Below, one piece after another: positions 35,780 to 47,814 of a DNA stretch of 64,000 nucleotides (its first letter is position 1; each line of letters begins with the position of its first letter). The position numbers and the translations under genes were made by a program. The DNA comes from Periplaneta americana (Eukaryota > Arthropoda > Insecta > Blattodea > Blattidae). The stretch is taken from positions 160,327,955-160,391,954 of the forward strand of contig NC_091122.1 of the NCBI RefSeq assembly GCF_040183065.1. The letters run 5' to 3'. Below the pieces are notes generated by a model, which saw nothing but the letters and a program-made list of their open reading frames with translations, was not told where the DNA came from and did not search any database.

Positions 35780-36301
35780 ATTTATATTATTTTACTATTT
35801 TAAAGCTAATAGTTAAACACAAAAAATTCATTTTGATCCGAGGCTTGGCAGTAAAAGGATTAAAGAAACATCCTATGATATTAGTATTATTAACACACTA
35901 TAATACAGTTTAAATGCCCTAAGTTCTGTACTACAGAATTACTTCATTTACTTAACCCAGTAGTTATTAGGCATAACATATTTGTAATGATCGTACTTTA
36001 CTACGTCATAGTGAAACATAATAATTATTCATTCCACATTCTCATGCTTTTGAAGAACATATTAATATGTTCTATGATATAAGGGAAGATTATAGTAAAA
36101 TATCCAGTCAGAAAGAAATATAATTTCTTGCACATCACATCTGTATCACCACTGAGGAAATATACAATATGTTTTGCACCATCTTCATGTATAATAATGC
36201 TCAATTCAACATAGACAAAATAATTTAATATAAATTTTTATAATTACATGTTACAGTTCCTCGTATAAAGAATACAAGTAAGAATCGGTGAATTGACCCC
36301 C

Positions 36302-36309
36302 CCCCCCCT
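36302..36309. repeat. Poly-C run
   Basis: A run of about a dozen C around 36297-36309 followed by A-rich sequence; no function inferred. Confidence 0.6.
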
Positions 36310-36489
36310 CAAAAAAAGTGAAAACATTTAAATTAAATTTCTGTTTTTGGGAAATTGTGGACATAATAAAAAATAAGAGCAAACATAATTGAAAAATGTT
36401 TGTTACCGGTACGGTATTCAATTTTCTTGACACAAGTATTTTTATTCCTCTTGAAGTAGGTGGTTCCCTGAGAATACCGTACATTTACA

Positions 36490-36843
36490 GTGGCGTGCCG
36501 TACATGGAAGGTAAAGGAAGCATTGTTTTCCCTGTTCATAAAGCGAAAAAGAAGAAATTTATTGCAGAAATTATATTTTAATCGTGAGAACTATGAATTC
36601 TCTAATCTCAAAATGTCACAAAATTCTTTCTCTGAGCGCCCATCCTGGTCGAGGTGGATTCCTTGTTTACATTCTTAGCTTGAGGTGCCTGTACTGGCCG
36701 TTCGATGCTTTTGCTGCTAAAGAGAGGAGAATTGCTTTGGTCTTCAAATATATTTAGATGAGTTGGTTGTAATCAGTTTGTACTATACATATAAAAATTT
36801 GTATTATTGCTTCCTTGACATAAAATTGCACCATACGCCACTG
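36490..36843. mobile_element. Possible hAT-type MITE
   Basis: Left CAGTGGCGTGCC; right end reversed CAGTGGCGTATGG. Only about nine bases match and no 8-bp duplication is seen, so this is a weak call. Confidence 0.4.
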
Positions 36844-37929
36844 TTGTACAATGTTTAATTTTTCAGTTCTAGAAGAGGATTTTTACTATCATTTATAGGA
36901 ATAAATATGCCATTATAATTTAAAATAAATAATTTGAACATTATGTTAACATCATTTATAATTACGTAAGAAATAAATGGAAAAATATCAGAAACTAACC
37001 TCTACAGGAGATAGGGGCTATTTTATGGTGGCAATATTACTATGTGCAACTTATGGAACTTTATTTTAAAGTATTATTTATTTTTTTTATTAATATCATT
37101 CATAAAAGTGCTTAAGTTGATAATTGAATCGGTCATTTTGAAAAGGAATCATCAATTTTCTTAAATATTACAGGAGAAGCAAAAAGCTATTTTAAATCCT
37201 TCCTAATGCCGAAAAATTAAAACAATAATTTTGTATAATTAAAGGACATTGGACGTGATATGAAAAATCCACATAATCATTGTTGGCTATACAAGATGTC
37301 CAGGAAAATTTTTTTCATGGAGATGACTCATTTTCAAAAATGAATGAATCCGGGTTGTTATAGCTGAAACTTGTACTTTTATGAAAACTAAGTTTTAAAA
37401 AACATAAATTGCACTGCAAAACTTTGCTAAAACAACATGTAATAGACAAAATAGTTATGAAGAAAGCTACAGTTCTTCAGGAACTTCGTTCATTGTAGTT
37501 GTCTATTAATCCTTCTTGAGGGAAGGGGCATGGGCTAAGGACTGCCTTCACACGTAGACTGCTTGAATGTAGACTTAATAGTGTCAAACTATTAATTTAA
37601 CAGAGTACTTTCATTAGCAAGGGTTGAGGGATGAATAAGCATGTAAGTATTCTAGTTTCATTTTCTCTCATATTTTCTCAAGGATTCTGCAGACTACCAG
37701 TAAATATTTGAATTTAATTAAAAATTACAAATAAATTGTTTATTAGTTGTAATCTTAATAACACCTGTGAGAATTTACTTGATCGACTTACAAAGGAATG
37801 GAAACAAAATAAGGAAAAGTAAAAACTATATTAATTAGAAATAAAATATCTACTAGACTAGCTATCACAAAAAGATGACAACGTATTCTTTGTAGCATAT
37901 TTGTTGAAGTTCCATTCAGAACTGAGATC
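36844..37929. other. Intergenic, nothing recognised
   Basis: AT-rich sequence without coding or repeat signals that I can support. Confidence 0.4.
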
Positions 37930-37942
37930 ACAATTTCTTTAT

Positions 37943-38662
37943 ACATCTTGATTACACAACTTTTAACACTATATCACTTCGGAATATGTGTTCTATATCT
38001 TTCTCGTGTTAAATTTTACTGTACCTAGTTAATATGTTTCGGCCTGTTATTGGCCTTCTTCAGAACTGGTTGTTGCTGATCTTGGCGTCTTTTGTTTTGT
38101 TTCCTGTGAGGGTGTGTTTGTGTAGTGTAATGTGGAGTCAAAGAGTGTGTGTGTTCTGAAATTGAGTTGTGTGTTGAGAATTTCGTTTGGATGTGTTTTT
38201 GTGTGTCTGTATATTTCGTATTGTTCTAGTGTGTTTAGTTTCTGGCTTTTAGGTTGGATGTGTAGAATTGCAAAGAACACATCACAGCCATAACAAAATT
38301 ACAGAACACTTCCACATATGCAGAACACGTCACAAATGCTAACCACACCTACAGAGATATCAACACAGACATGGAAATTCTACACATCCAACGAAAAAGC
38401 CAGAAACTAAACACACTAGAACAATACGAAATATACAAACACACAAAAACACATCCAAATGAAATTCTCAACACACAACTCAATTTCAGAATACACACAC
38501 TCTTTGACTTCAAATTACACTACACAAACACACCCCCACAGGAAACAAAAGGCGCCAAGATCAGCAACAACCAGTTCTGAAGAAGGTCAATAACAGGTTG
38601 AAACATGTTAACTAGGTACAGTAAAATTTAACACGAGGAAGACATATAATACATATTCTGAA
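37943..38662. mobile_element. Penelope-like element, two 3' ends head-to-head, 13-bp TSD
   Basis: Minus-strand frame 38047-38280 and plus-strand frame 38371-38580 encode near-identical peptides (KSQKLNTLEQYEIY, then NEILNTQLNF and THTLFD), the GIY-YIG C-terminal tail of Penelope-like elements; the plus arm extends upstream through TYAEHVTNANHTY with the AEH motif. The arms are inverted repeats of ~300 bp. A 13-bp repeat ACAATTTCTTTAT flanks the unit (37930-37942, 38663-38675). Each arm ends with CTGAAGAA..CGAAAC or TGAAAC. Confidence 0.85.
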
Positions 38663-38675
38663 ACAATTTCTTTAT

Positions 38676-39642
38676 TAATTGCATTATAATTCGATTAACT
38701 GTGTGGTTATTTTCCTCACTATTTAGGCTGTGGACTTGACTAAACAGTTAATAAAAAACTAGAGCTATCTTGAGGTGTGACATTTATATTTTACTTAAAG
38801 TAAGAATTTTTTATGAATATTTTAAGTCATTTTTTACTTCTGCAGATATTCATATTAACTGGGACATTATATAACTAATTTTATGCTATTAATATTATCT
38901 GAATTTAAATTATACTTTTTATACGAGGAAAATATTTAAATTTAACATCTTGAATTTTAAGTAAAACTGTGTAAATGTGGAGAGAGGTTCATTTTGTATA
39001 TTAAGAACATGTAGATTATATGGTTAGGAATAATGAAATAGAAATTATGGTTTTATAATTACATTTTTTTGTCTACATTGCCGGCAATTAAATCCAGTTA
39101 TCCAGCAAAACAAGAATTATGCAGCTCTCAATTTGTATAATCCAGTAAGAAAATGACATTAATTCAGTTTCACGGCACTAAAAGACAATGGCAATTTTTT
39201 CCTATAATTGATAATGCAAATACGAATTAGTGATTATAAAAATAAAGGTAATTATAAACACAGCACACAATTCTCTAATGCGGATGTAGATCTGCTATAT
39301 TTTAGAATAACTGTGTTCATTTCGACACCTTAATTTCCACTCTAAAGAAACAGTCGCCTGCTATTTCTGGAATGACTCTACTGTATATGTCTCATGTAAA
39401 TATATACCACATAATAAGCCGTAACTTTATCTGTGTAGTTAGAGTGATATATTTTGTCGAAATATGTAAGAAAAATTTTTACCCACAATGTATTGAAATA
39501 AAAATTGTAAGATAAATGGAATAATGGTGGTCATGGTGGTGATGATGATGATGGTTATGATGGTGTTGGAAATTATGTAATTTGGAGGGGAAATTATCGG
39601 GAAATTGAAATACAATAATAGTCGAAAATGAAATGGCTACTG
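38676..39642. other. 3' flank of the pacifastin gene
   Basis: AT-rich. The 3' UTR of the minus-strand pacifastin gene must begin at 39642; no polyadenylation signal was assigned. A GGT/GAT-rich run lies at 39530-39570. Confidence 0.4.
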
Positions 39643-39794
39643 TCACTTTGTGTCATCCTCTGTCACTTCTTCATTTCCACAGTCCTTCAGCGTGCAAAAA
39701 GAAAGATAACCATCAAAGCCACAGAAGCATGTATTGCAATCGTCCTTCCAACTACTCCCAGGCGTACATCCTCCATATATTGGCTTTGAAACAG
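39643..39794 (-). CDS. Pacifastin-domain terminal exon (domain 9, predicted P1 Leu) with stop
   Basis: Last recognised exon of the pacifastin gene. After a TTTCAG acceptor (39795-39797) in phase 1 it encodes VSKPIYGGCTPGSSWKDDC, then NTC, FC, GFDG and CTLKDC, then an acidic tail NEEVTEDDTK and TGA at 39643-39645. Six cysteines, Asn after Cys2 and Gly in the Cys4-Cys5 loop are all kept. P1-P1' Leu-Lys suggests a chymotrypsin-type inhibitor. No dibasic site follows, as expected for a C-terminal peptide. A 163-codon open frame on the plus strand over the same bases is an antisense shadow. Confidence 0.85.
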
Positions 39795-41549
39795 CTGAAA
39801 GAAAAGAATTTGTTAATTAGATTAATTAAGTGGAACAGACGCAAAAATGACAAAAAAATTGACTATTTTTGTGGTCTTAAAAATAGTATGGAGTATGTTT
39901 ATTATATGCTAAAATACTTTGATTGTAGTAAGTCTCCAAGTGCTCTTAAAAATTTAAATGCCAGAATGCTGCACTGCAGCCATGCAGAAAGTTTGTATCT
40001 TTCAGTCGACCATCTCTATAACTTATATTTTCATTTGCAAAGCAAAGTCAAAAGACAAAGCAATAGCATTTGTGGAGGTGTATCAAATTCTACAATTTGG
40101 AATTTCTCCAGGGGCGAATGCTAGTCACGAAAGTTAGGCTTGCCCTTTTATTCATAGGGGAAGATGGGAGGATATAATAATTCATAATTAATAAAAATAA
40201 TCAGACCTACATAAATAATTTATTTTATAATTATGAAATCATTATGAGTCATGGATCATATTCGCTTATCTGATGTATATAAGTTTGATATAATATTACA
40301 AACATAGCCAACAAAACAGTTTATTTATTTTTTTCGACCCTGCCAACCAATGCACATTGTTGTATTGAGCTGCACTGAACGAGCGCACATATTATCTATA
40401 ATGTCTGTCTTCTCTTGAATAGTCCTTCGGGAAAATGAATTTAATAATAAGGTTTCAATAACACACAATTCCGAACTCATTGCAATACTTCAAATTAATG
40501 TTTAAGAATTAATAATACATGGATTCCGCTCATACAATTACATTGCACACGCAAATCACAGCACATTCCCGCCGTCAATACTGCTCTGTGTAACGTTAAA
40601 TAGTCGTTGGTGTAGCTCTCGGACCAGAGCTTCAATCAACATATAACAGAAGCATGTGCACCTAGGACGGACTAAGGAGGAAGGCACTTGCGCGCGCATC
40701 ATATTCTCGCTATTTCTACGTCTTTCCTGTAGCTCCAAGAAACGAGCAAGCATTGCGATACTTGCGATGTGCAACCTGCGGATGGTACTACGCCCATACA
40801 GTATTCAAAAAATCAAAATACATTTTAATGTACGTAACGCCATTTTGAGAAATACACATTCTACGAAAATATTGGGCTTGCGCAGCAAGCATAGCATGCC
40901 CTGAGAAGTCACTCCTGAATTTCTCGTTAGAGATCTTTCCTTCTCCACTCTGTCCTAGAGTAGTGATCGACAGAATTTTTGTCATCACACTTCTATAGCT
41001 GAAGAGGCGAATTGAAGCCGAAACAGAGAAAACGCAAAACAACAAATAGAGTTTACACTCTTGAAAATAAAAGTTTGTGTTTTCGTAGATCTTTGCCAAA
41101 GGTTTGATCCTTTGATTGCATTTGGTATTATCCTTTGCAGTCTTTGGATCTTCCAAAGGCTTTGGCCTGTGATACACAAAATGGGATGATATTCTTTGAC
41201 CCAGTTTGTGAATCTCCGGTTTCCTACAAAGGAAAATACTGATAATTTAAGTAAAGTAACGGTACCGGTACTAATAATTTAGAAATTGTATCATGTTTTT
41301 GGAATTCTATTTCTCTATTTTACAGGAAAACGTATACTAGATACTTAGTATTAAGCTGTTATGTTCATCGGTGTTCGAATTGGAAATAAATTACTGCCCA
41401 GTCACTCTGTATAATATATGTAGCTAGTACGTACCAGTAACAAACATTCTTATGATGTATCCATAGATAACAGATATGATAAATTTGTGACATTTAAATG
41501 ATTTCTACAAAATGATGTAAAACCCAAAAGTGTGGAAATTCAAATGTAC

Positions 41550-41678
41550 CTCATTTGTCTGTTTGTGATTCAGGTGCACATAACTTGAGAGTGCAAACAG
41601 CGGAAGATCCGTCATCTGAACAGACACATGTGTTACAATCTTGCTGAAAAACTTTGTTTGGTTCACAGTGTCTAGAAG
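41550..41678 (-). CDS. Pacifastin-domain exon (domain 8, predicted P1 Leu) with in-frame TGA before the donor
   Basis: Encodes [16 protein letters not shown], then CTLKLC, all six cysteines, after a CTATTGCAG acceptor. Entered in the same phase 1 as its sisters it reads on to PESQTDK and then TGA at 41551-41553. One base later comes a donor-like G|GTACAT that would again be phase 1. So the exon is 129 bp and symmetric in length, but reading through is blocked by the stop. Options: a true alternative last exon, a cassette whose inclusion truncates the protein and drops domain 9, or an allele/assembly error. Skipping it keeps frame. Predicted P1-P1' is Leu-Lys (chymotrypsin type). Confidence 0.75.
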
Positions 41679-42219
41679 CTGCAATAGGACAGAAGAAGAG
41701 TTAATTGTGGCTTGTTAGCTATTTATAGTAAGATCGTAATCATTAGTGGGATGACTGATTGAAATGCGTTCGTAAGTTAGTAAGAAAAAGCTAGATATGT
41801 ATGCACTGCGCAGATTTATAATAAGATGGAAGAAATATCAGATTGTAAAGAGGCAATTGAAACATTTTTTAGGAAACACTTGAAAAACCCAAGCCACCCA
41901 ATCCACCATCATACCGTGTTTCCCAATGGCAAGTGAAATCTCGAAATTTCTCTTTAGAATCATTGAACTCGTATCATTGAATTCGAGAAGCCAAAACAAA
42001 ATAAGTGGTGTCCATTCCACCTTTACTCATTCTCTCGAATCCAGTGAAAGTTTTTTCATTATATCCAGTCTAATTGTGTACGTGTAAATTAATGTTTTAA
42101 ATGGGTTTAAACCATCAATTTTTCTGTCCGTATAATTTCTCCTTTTTTTTTTTTTTTTTTTTTTTTGAAACTTTATGGGTTTTTCGTTGTTACAAACCAA
42201 TATTAATTCACAGAATGTA

Positions 42220-43140
42220 CGAGGGGGATCCAGGAAATAACGACCGTTTTGTTGTAATAATTAAAAAAATATATTTATTTGAAAAAAAAACAAAGTCTGT
42301 TACATAACTGAAGCTTCCTTTACTTCTCTACATAATCACCACCTACATTTAAACATTTGTCGTATCTGTTCACTAGCTTTAGAATTCCCATGTTATACTC
42401 TTCTGCCGCCAGTACATTAAGCCAGGTGTTCACTGTCTTCTTCAACTCTTCATCACTTCCAAAACGCGTACCACTCAGAAAGTCTTTCAGCTTAGTGAAA
42501 AGGTGAAAATCGCTAGGAGCAAGGTCTGGACTATAGGGCGGATGATCAAAGATTTCCCAACCGATTTGATCCAGCAATTCTCGAGTTGAAGCAGCAGTGT
42601 GCGGGCGGGCACAGATTTTGTGGTAGCCAAGATGTTGCGACACAATTTCACCAAGCAAAGAACGAGAAATGTCAGGAAAGGCAATATCCAATTCGTCGAG
42701 TGATGTGCGCCTGTCTTGCAAGATTCTGTCGTTCACTTTAGTCTTCAGGTCTTCTGTGATGAGTGATGGGCGTCCGGGTCGAGTTTCATCGTGGACATTT
42801 TTTCGCCCATTGTTGAACATTTTGCACCATTTTCTCACATTTCTTTCATTCATTACAGTATCACCATACACTTCTTTCAATTGCCGGTAAATTTCTGCAG
42901 GTTTCAAATGTCGGGCATTCAAAAATCGAATCACACTCCTCACCTCACAGTCGGCGGGATTATCAATCACATTGTTCATTTTGAAGTAATGCAAAATGCA
43001 CAATGGCGACTTGTTGCAACCAGTACTCACAACATTATGAGAACACATGTTAAGGAAGCCAGTTGACCTTCAAACAAGGAAGGGGAGTCAGCTGCGCGGC
43101 GGGTATGCACGAACGGTCGTTATTTCCTGGATCCCCCTCG
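42220..43140 (-). mobile_element. mariner deletion derivative with 29-bp perfect TIRs
   Basis: Both ends read CGAGGGGGATCCAGGAAATA inward and remain identical for 29 bases; TA flanks both (42218-42219, 43141-43142). Total 921 bp against ~1.3 kb for a full mariner. Carries a transposase frame with its centre missing. It lies in the intron between pacifastin domains 7 and 8. Confidence 0.94.
42320..42979 (-). pseudogene. mariner transposase with in-frame internal deletion
   Basis: From MNNVIDNPAD the frame encodes the N-terminal helix-turn-helix part (RSVIRFLNARHLKPAEIYRQ; NVRKWCKMFNNGR; ETRPGRPS) as far as GYHKICAR, then jumps to PHTAASTRELLDQIGWEIFD and PPYSPDLAPSDFHLF, ending NVGGDYVEK. About 120 residues, including the first two catalytic Asp of the DDD triad, are lost, yet the frame is open. 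The junction lies at a GCCCGC, suggesting deletion between short repeats. Cannot be catalytically active. Confidence 0.9.
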
Positions 43141-44600
43141 TATAATATTTTCCCAGGAAATGTTGCTTGTATTGTAACCAGTACTGAGTCCAGTCAATGT
43201 AAGAACTATAGATATATTTTTTTGTTCTCTTCAGTGTGAAAATAGATTTGATGATGCTAAAAAAACTGTTTAATTATGCATATAATTGCCATGCTTCCAA
43301 AAACCGCTGTGTGTTTTTAAAAAGATTTTGCAGGAGCAAGAAAAAAAGCATTGTATGAATGAGGGGAAATGGGAGGAGAAACTTTAAAGGTACGTGAAAA
43401 CACGTCCTTGCAAGGGGGGAGTTGGGGCTGTGAAAAACTGAATATGTGAGCTCCAAGCCTCTTGGCCACTTGTCTCACTTCTGGTTTCGCCGCCCCAGTG
43501 AAGGAGCGCTAGAAATTTCGAGTGGGAGAGCCGAAAATGGATGTAACAGTTTAGCTACAACATACGGGGAGGGGTCAGAAGTACAGCTGCCTGATCCGGA
43601 GGAGAAACGCGGTGGTACCAACTAGGAGGAGAAGTGATAGAAGTCTAGGCACGAAACGGTAATAGCCAATTTGGCTGTTTGAAGATTCGAACGCGTAGGG
43701 GTTAATCATCTTAACGGCAATAGCCAATTGGCTCTTTGATGACTCCATTGATCTGTACAAGAGGACGATTGAATTCTGTTAGGGCCCGAGTTCGATGTGA
43801 ATAATCATTCATTTTGAGCCGTCACCAATGTCTGGGGAAGTGAATGCAGGTCCGTGGCCCATTTCTTTTAGGGCTCATCCCGACATTTGTCTTAACGCCT
43901 TAGGAAAACCACGGAAAAACCTTAGACAGGATGAGAAAGCATTGTAACTTTTAATTCCTTTTATATTCAAAGCTACTTTCCCTATTTTTTAATAAATGTG
44001 TAATGATTGAAATTATACCGAAAATAGAGTTGGAAATCAAGAGACTTAAGAGTGACAATGATTTTTTCTTTCTCATGAAAAATCATACTGGATTTTGGAG
44101 GCACAACGACGATATTTATTACATTTATTTCGCAGCATATTAAATATAGAAAACGCTATTACTCTGTAAAGGATTATTTTGTAAACCTGCTGCAATTGGT
44201 TTAAGAACGAAGATATTTTTGGCACCAAAATATTTATCCAGTATTTTCGTATTTTGCCAAAATAAATTCCATATTTGCGCAAAATTTTATTCATATTATG
44301 CTGCTCTAATAATGACTAGCCCTAGGTGATGATGGACTGTCTATAGGTCAAGTCAGCAGATAGCTTCTCACCAGAGAAAATGGGTTCCAATTTCTATTTA
44401 CTTATTCTCGATTTGGTGTAAATGAAATGGCTATGAGGCATATTTTCTCATGATACTTCAGTTTATTTTCCCATTTGCATTTCATAATTTTACACTTGTA
44501 ACTTATATTGACAATATCAATAGCTGACAGATAATAACCAGCTGTAACAGTACTAGGGGTTGTTCTGATATTTCAATGGGTTGCAACTGAACTAGATCTT
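43141..44600. other. Pacifastin intron, mostly unassigned
   Basis: Contains a moderately GC-rich block 43480-43935 with GGGCCCGAGTTCGATGTGAA and AAAACCACGGAAAAACCTTA, words that resemble the body of the window's SINEs, perhaps an old fragment. The rest is AT-rich without signals. Confidence 0.35.
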
Positions 44601-44604
44601 GGGA

Positions 44605-45262
44605 TTAATTTTCTTCTTTTGACAGTGGACACTAACAAATATATTCTGTTACTAGAAAAAATTCAAAATAAATTTCTAAAATGGTTATATTACAGACTTT
44701 ATAATGATTATCCTACCTATGAGGGTTATGCTACAATGCTTCAACATTTCCATTTTACTAGTTTGCAAATTCGACGAAATTGTCAATCTTTAAACTTCCT
44801 TTATAAAATTATTAACAATAAGTTTGACTGTGTTGGTTTATTTTATTATATAACATTATATGCACCTAAGCTTAAAACGAAATTTCGAAATTTGTTTTAC
44901 ATACCAAGAACAAATACTGAGTCCCACAAAAATTCCCCAGTTTTCCAAATGTTACAGTTATACAATAAATTACATCCTCATCTGAATGTTGATATTTTCA
45001 ATATGAATTTCTATAGATACAGAATTATTTGTTATCATATTTTACAGAATATTATTGTTAGTTAATTTGAAGCTACTTTCACGCCTTATTTCAATTTCTC
45101 TTTTTTTCTTTCTCTTATTTCTATTTTGTTTCAGTTTTTAATAAGTGTATGTTTCCTTTTCCTTGTTTATGTTTTATAAATTAATTTGTTAGTCGTGAAC
45201 ATTGTAATTGGGCTTTGCCTGTTATGTTCAACAACAAATGAATAAATAAATAAATTCAATAA
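44605..45262 (+). mobile_element. LINE 3' end (CR1/Jockey-like), C-terminal ORF2 fragment
   Basis: Open frame 44619-45065 encodes YILLLEKIQNKFLKWLYYRL, then SLQIRRNCQSLNFLYKI, and FYIPRTNTESHKNSPVFQML, the domain downstream of reverse transcriptase in Jockey/CR1-like LINEs. After ~190 bp of 3' UTR (TGGGCTTTGCCTGTTATG) it ends in (ATAA)n. Strongly 5'-truncated; target duplication not found. Confidence 0.75.
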
Positions 45263-45719
45263 ATGCAAGGTACAAAATTATTAATGTAATATTGATCTAT
45301 TAATTATTATTAGTACAACAATTTAGTACTGGTACATGGAACACTAAATACTTTAAAGGTCATTTGAAATTTTCGTTACTGTAATCAACATCATCCAGTA
45401 CGATGAGGTGTTTTGCGTGCTAAGTTACAGTAGAGGAGGCAAGACCTTTCTGTGACCATATCATGTGCCATGGCTATATAACCAATGGGTATGAAGGTGG
45501 AAAATAGATTTTAGTCTGAGATGAACTTTCGTGTCGGTAGATCGTATAATATTAACAATCTTGAAACAAACTCACTTTCTGCTAGTTTATTCTTTCCCCT
45601 CTCACATAGCTTACATGCCAGGTCTCACTTCCTCACCTACACATACATTTACTGATATGAGATTAGGAACAATTTTAGGGGTTGCATGCAGCATATACTA
45701 CCAGTGTATTATTATACTA

Positions 45720-47319
45720 CAGTAAAATCCCTCATAACCGGCAATACCAAAACAACGGCACTTTTGGCTGGACCAAAAAAAAGTTTAAATCTGCCACATT
45801 GTCATAGTTTGAGCCGTCAGTTTTGCCACATTAGGAAGTTCGCACGAACTTTCATTTTCAGTGAATATTCGAACCTAAAATTAGTGCATTATTTGTGTTA
45901 TGTTATGTGTTTTAATAAGAAAAATCCACAGTTTTTATGTTTATTTAGTTATGAGCAAGTAATAGAGAAATAAGCTTCACATAGGTGCCGTTTCAACATT
46001 TGGCACCATGAAATACGAACTTTCTTCTTTGTATATACCGGTATTTATTCAATTATCCGGAAAAATCTCGTGTCCAGAACTAGCCTGGTCCCTTTAAATG
46101 CAGGTAAATCGCAGGCAATCTTAATAAAACATCAAAGATCGAAGTGTGACAAACAAAATTTGCCACCGATAATTGTAAATAATACTACTATTCCATACAG
46201 TTTGACTGTGAAGAACCTTGGTATTTATATGGATTGTCACCTGGAATGGAATGAACAAGTGAATCACACTTCCAAAAAAATATTTTCTATTATTCACTCA
46301 TTAAAGCGACTGAAGCACTTTCTTCCCGATAAATTAAAATTAATCCTTGTACAAACACTCGTGATGCCACACTTCGACTACTGCGATGTTATATTAAGTA
46401 ACCTCAATGCAAATTTGAGCAGCAGGCTACAACGTGTGCATAATGCGTGTGTCCGTTATATTTGCAATATTCGTAAGTATGATCATGTTTCCCCGTCTTT
46501 CCAAACTCTGTCTTGGCTAAGGCTAAGCAAACGACGAGCCCTGCATTCTCTTGTTCTCTTATTTGAAATTCTGCGCACCGCTACCCCAATCTATTTGGCT
46601 TCTCGTTTTCAAAATTTATCCGCATATCATCAGCTAAGTACAAGATCTCATCATAACAATTTACTCATACCCTACCACAAGACATCTTTATATTCTTCAT
46701 CTTATACAGTTTCAATTACTAGAAATTGGAACTCGCTTCCGAGTGATGTAAGGGGTTGTTGGACAATAACTTCATTTAGGTCAAAATTACATAAATTCTT
46801 ACTTAACAGATTAATTGCTGATTAATATTTGTTACTTATAATGAAACTAACATCTATACATTCTTATTATCATCATTAATTTCTCTAAATAGATTTACAA
46901 AACCTCTAATGGCAATTACATTAATATTCTCATTATAAAAATATATTTTAGATTTATATATATATATTTTTTTTTCTCCCTGTGACATAGTTCTAGTAAG
47001 CTTATATTAAATTAATTTTCATCATTTTACTAGCTATCCCAAATATTAAATTAATTATAATGGATTGAATTAAATTAGCTCATAAATTAAGTTACTACTT
47101 TACCTTATAGGCTTATCTAAATTTAAATAAATATGTAGTCTACCAGTCGTTAAAATTGAAGAATATTGCTGGAGAACCTTTTAAGTGTAGTTTGTAATTT
47201 AAATATGTATTGTATTGATTAAGGCTGGTTGAGTGGAAGAGAAGGCCTTATGGCCTTAACTCTGCCAGCGAAAATAAAACATTATTATTATTTGGTGCCG
47301 GTTAAGATGGATTCTTCTG
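45720..47319. mobile_element. pogo-like TIR element carrying a LINE insert
   Basis: Left end CAGTAAAATCCCTCATAACC, right end reversed CAGAAGAATCCATCTTAACC, followed by GGCA in both; TA flanks both (45718-45719, 47320-47321). CAGTA..AACCGG ends are pogo/Tigger-like. No pogo transposase seen. Most of the length is a LINE (46085-47295) inserted in it. Confidence 0.65.
46085..47295 (+). mobile_element. 5'-truncated LINE (CR1/Jockey-like) with intact C-terminal frame
   Basis: Frame 46070-46825 encodes LNAGKSQAILIKHQ, then VKNLGIYMDCHLEW, LVMPHFDYCDVILS, LQRVHNACVRYICNIRKYDH and RNWNSLPSDVR, the thumb and C-terminal part of a LINE reverse transcriptase. The long 3' UTR ends GGCTGGTTGAGTGGAAGAGA, AGGCCTTATGGCCTTAACTC, then AATAAAACATTATTATTATT. 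No RNase H. The upstream RT core with the catalytic YADD is absent. Confidence 0.85.
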
Positions 47320-47542
47320 TACTACACATCATTGTTTCATTATCACCTGTGATAGACTCTGGATAACTAAGTAGGCCTAGATTAAAAGGATTATGAACGA
47401 TGACAGTGACAATATTCATAACTCTGATAATTATGGCTGTGGTACAGTAGTGTTAGTAAGGAAGAAAATATACAGATATATTGTAATAAATGTGTATTTT
47501 ACTTGAAGACTTGAGAAATGAAAGAATGTATTATGTTCTTAC

Positions 47543-47689
47543 CTCTCTTTGCTATTGCCGCTCCACACGCGTTTTGAGTGCAGTACGAAACAACACCTAC
47601 GGCATTACAGTAACAAATGTTACAGTCCCTCATGAATGCTCTGCCAGGTTCACAGACTTGCACTGGTTTAACTTCATGTGTACCAAATC
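47543..47689 (-). CDS. Pacifastin-domain exon (domain 7, predicted P1 Gln)
   Basis: Symmetric phase 1-1 exon (147 bp) from a GCTGCAG acceptor to a GTAAGA donor. It encodes KPVQVCEPGRAFMRDCNIC, then YC, and CTQNAC; linker IAKRG has one dibasic site. The loop between Cys4 and Cys5 (NAVGVVSY) keeps the family Gly. Predicted P1-P1' is Gln-Asn, atypical for pacifastin inhibitors. More diverged from domains 3-6 than these are from each other. Confidence 0.88.
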
Positions 47690-47814
47690 CTGCAGCACAA
47701 ACACGCATTTGTTGATATGAAATTTCGTACGATTTCATGTTAATGCTAATTAAAATTCTTTATTTATGGTCATAGGACTCTGTGACACGAATATATAATT
47801 TTGATCAATTTTAC

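Noticed and set aside
39633..40124. 163-codon plus-strand open frame
   Set aside because: It lies antisense to the domain-9 pacifastin exon and its 5' flank; composition is ordinary and no family is recognised, whereas the minus strand shows six ordered cysteines, an acceptor and a stop.
40788..41177. 129-codon minus-strand frame with KPLEDPKTAKDN
   Set aside because: No recognisable domain, no splice or start context, and repeated CTTTG words suggest low-complexity sequence.
41551..41553. TGA in pacifastin domain 8 as a selenocysteine codon
   Set aside because: Nothing in the family uses selenocysteine there, the TGA is after the last cysteine and next to a splice donor, and no SECIS-like structure was sought or seen.
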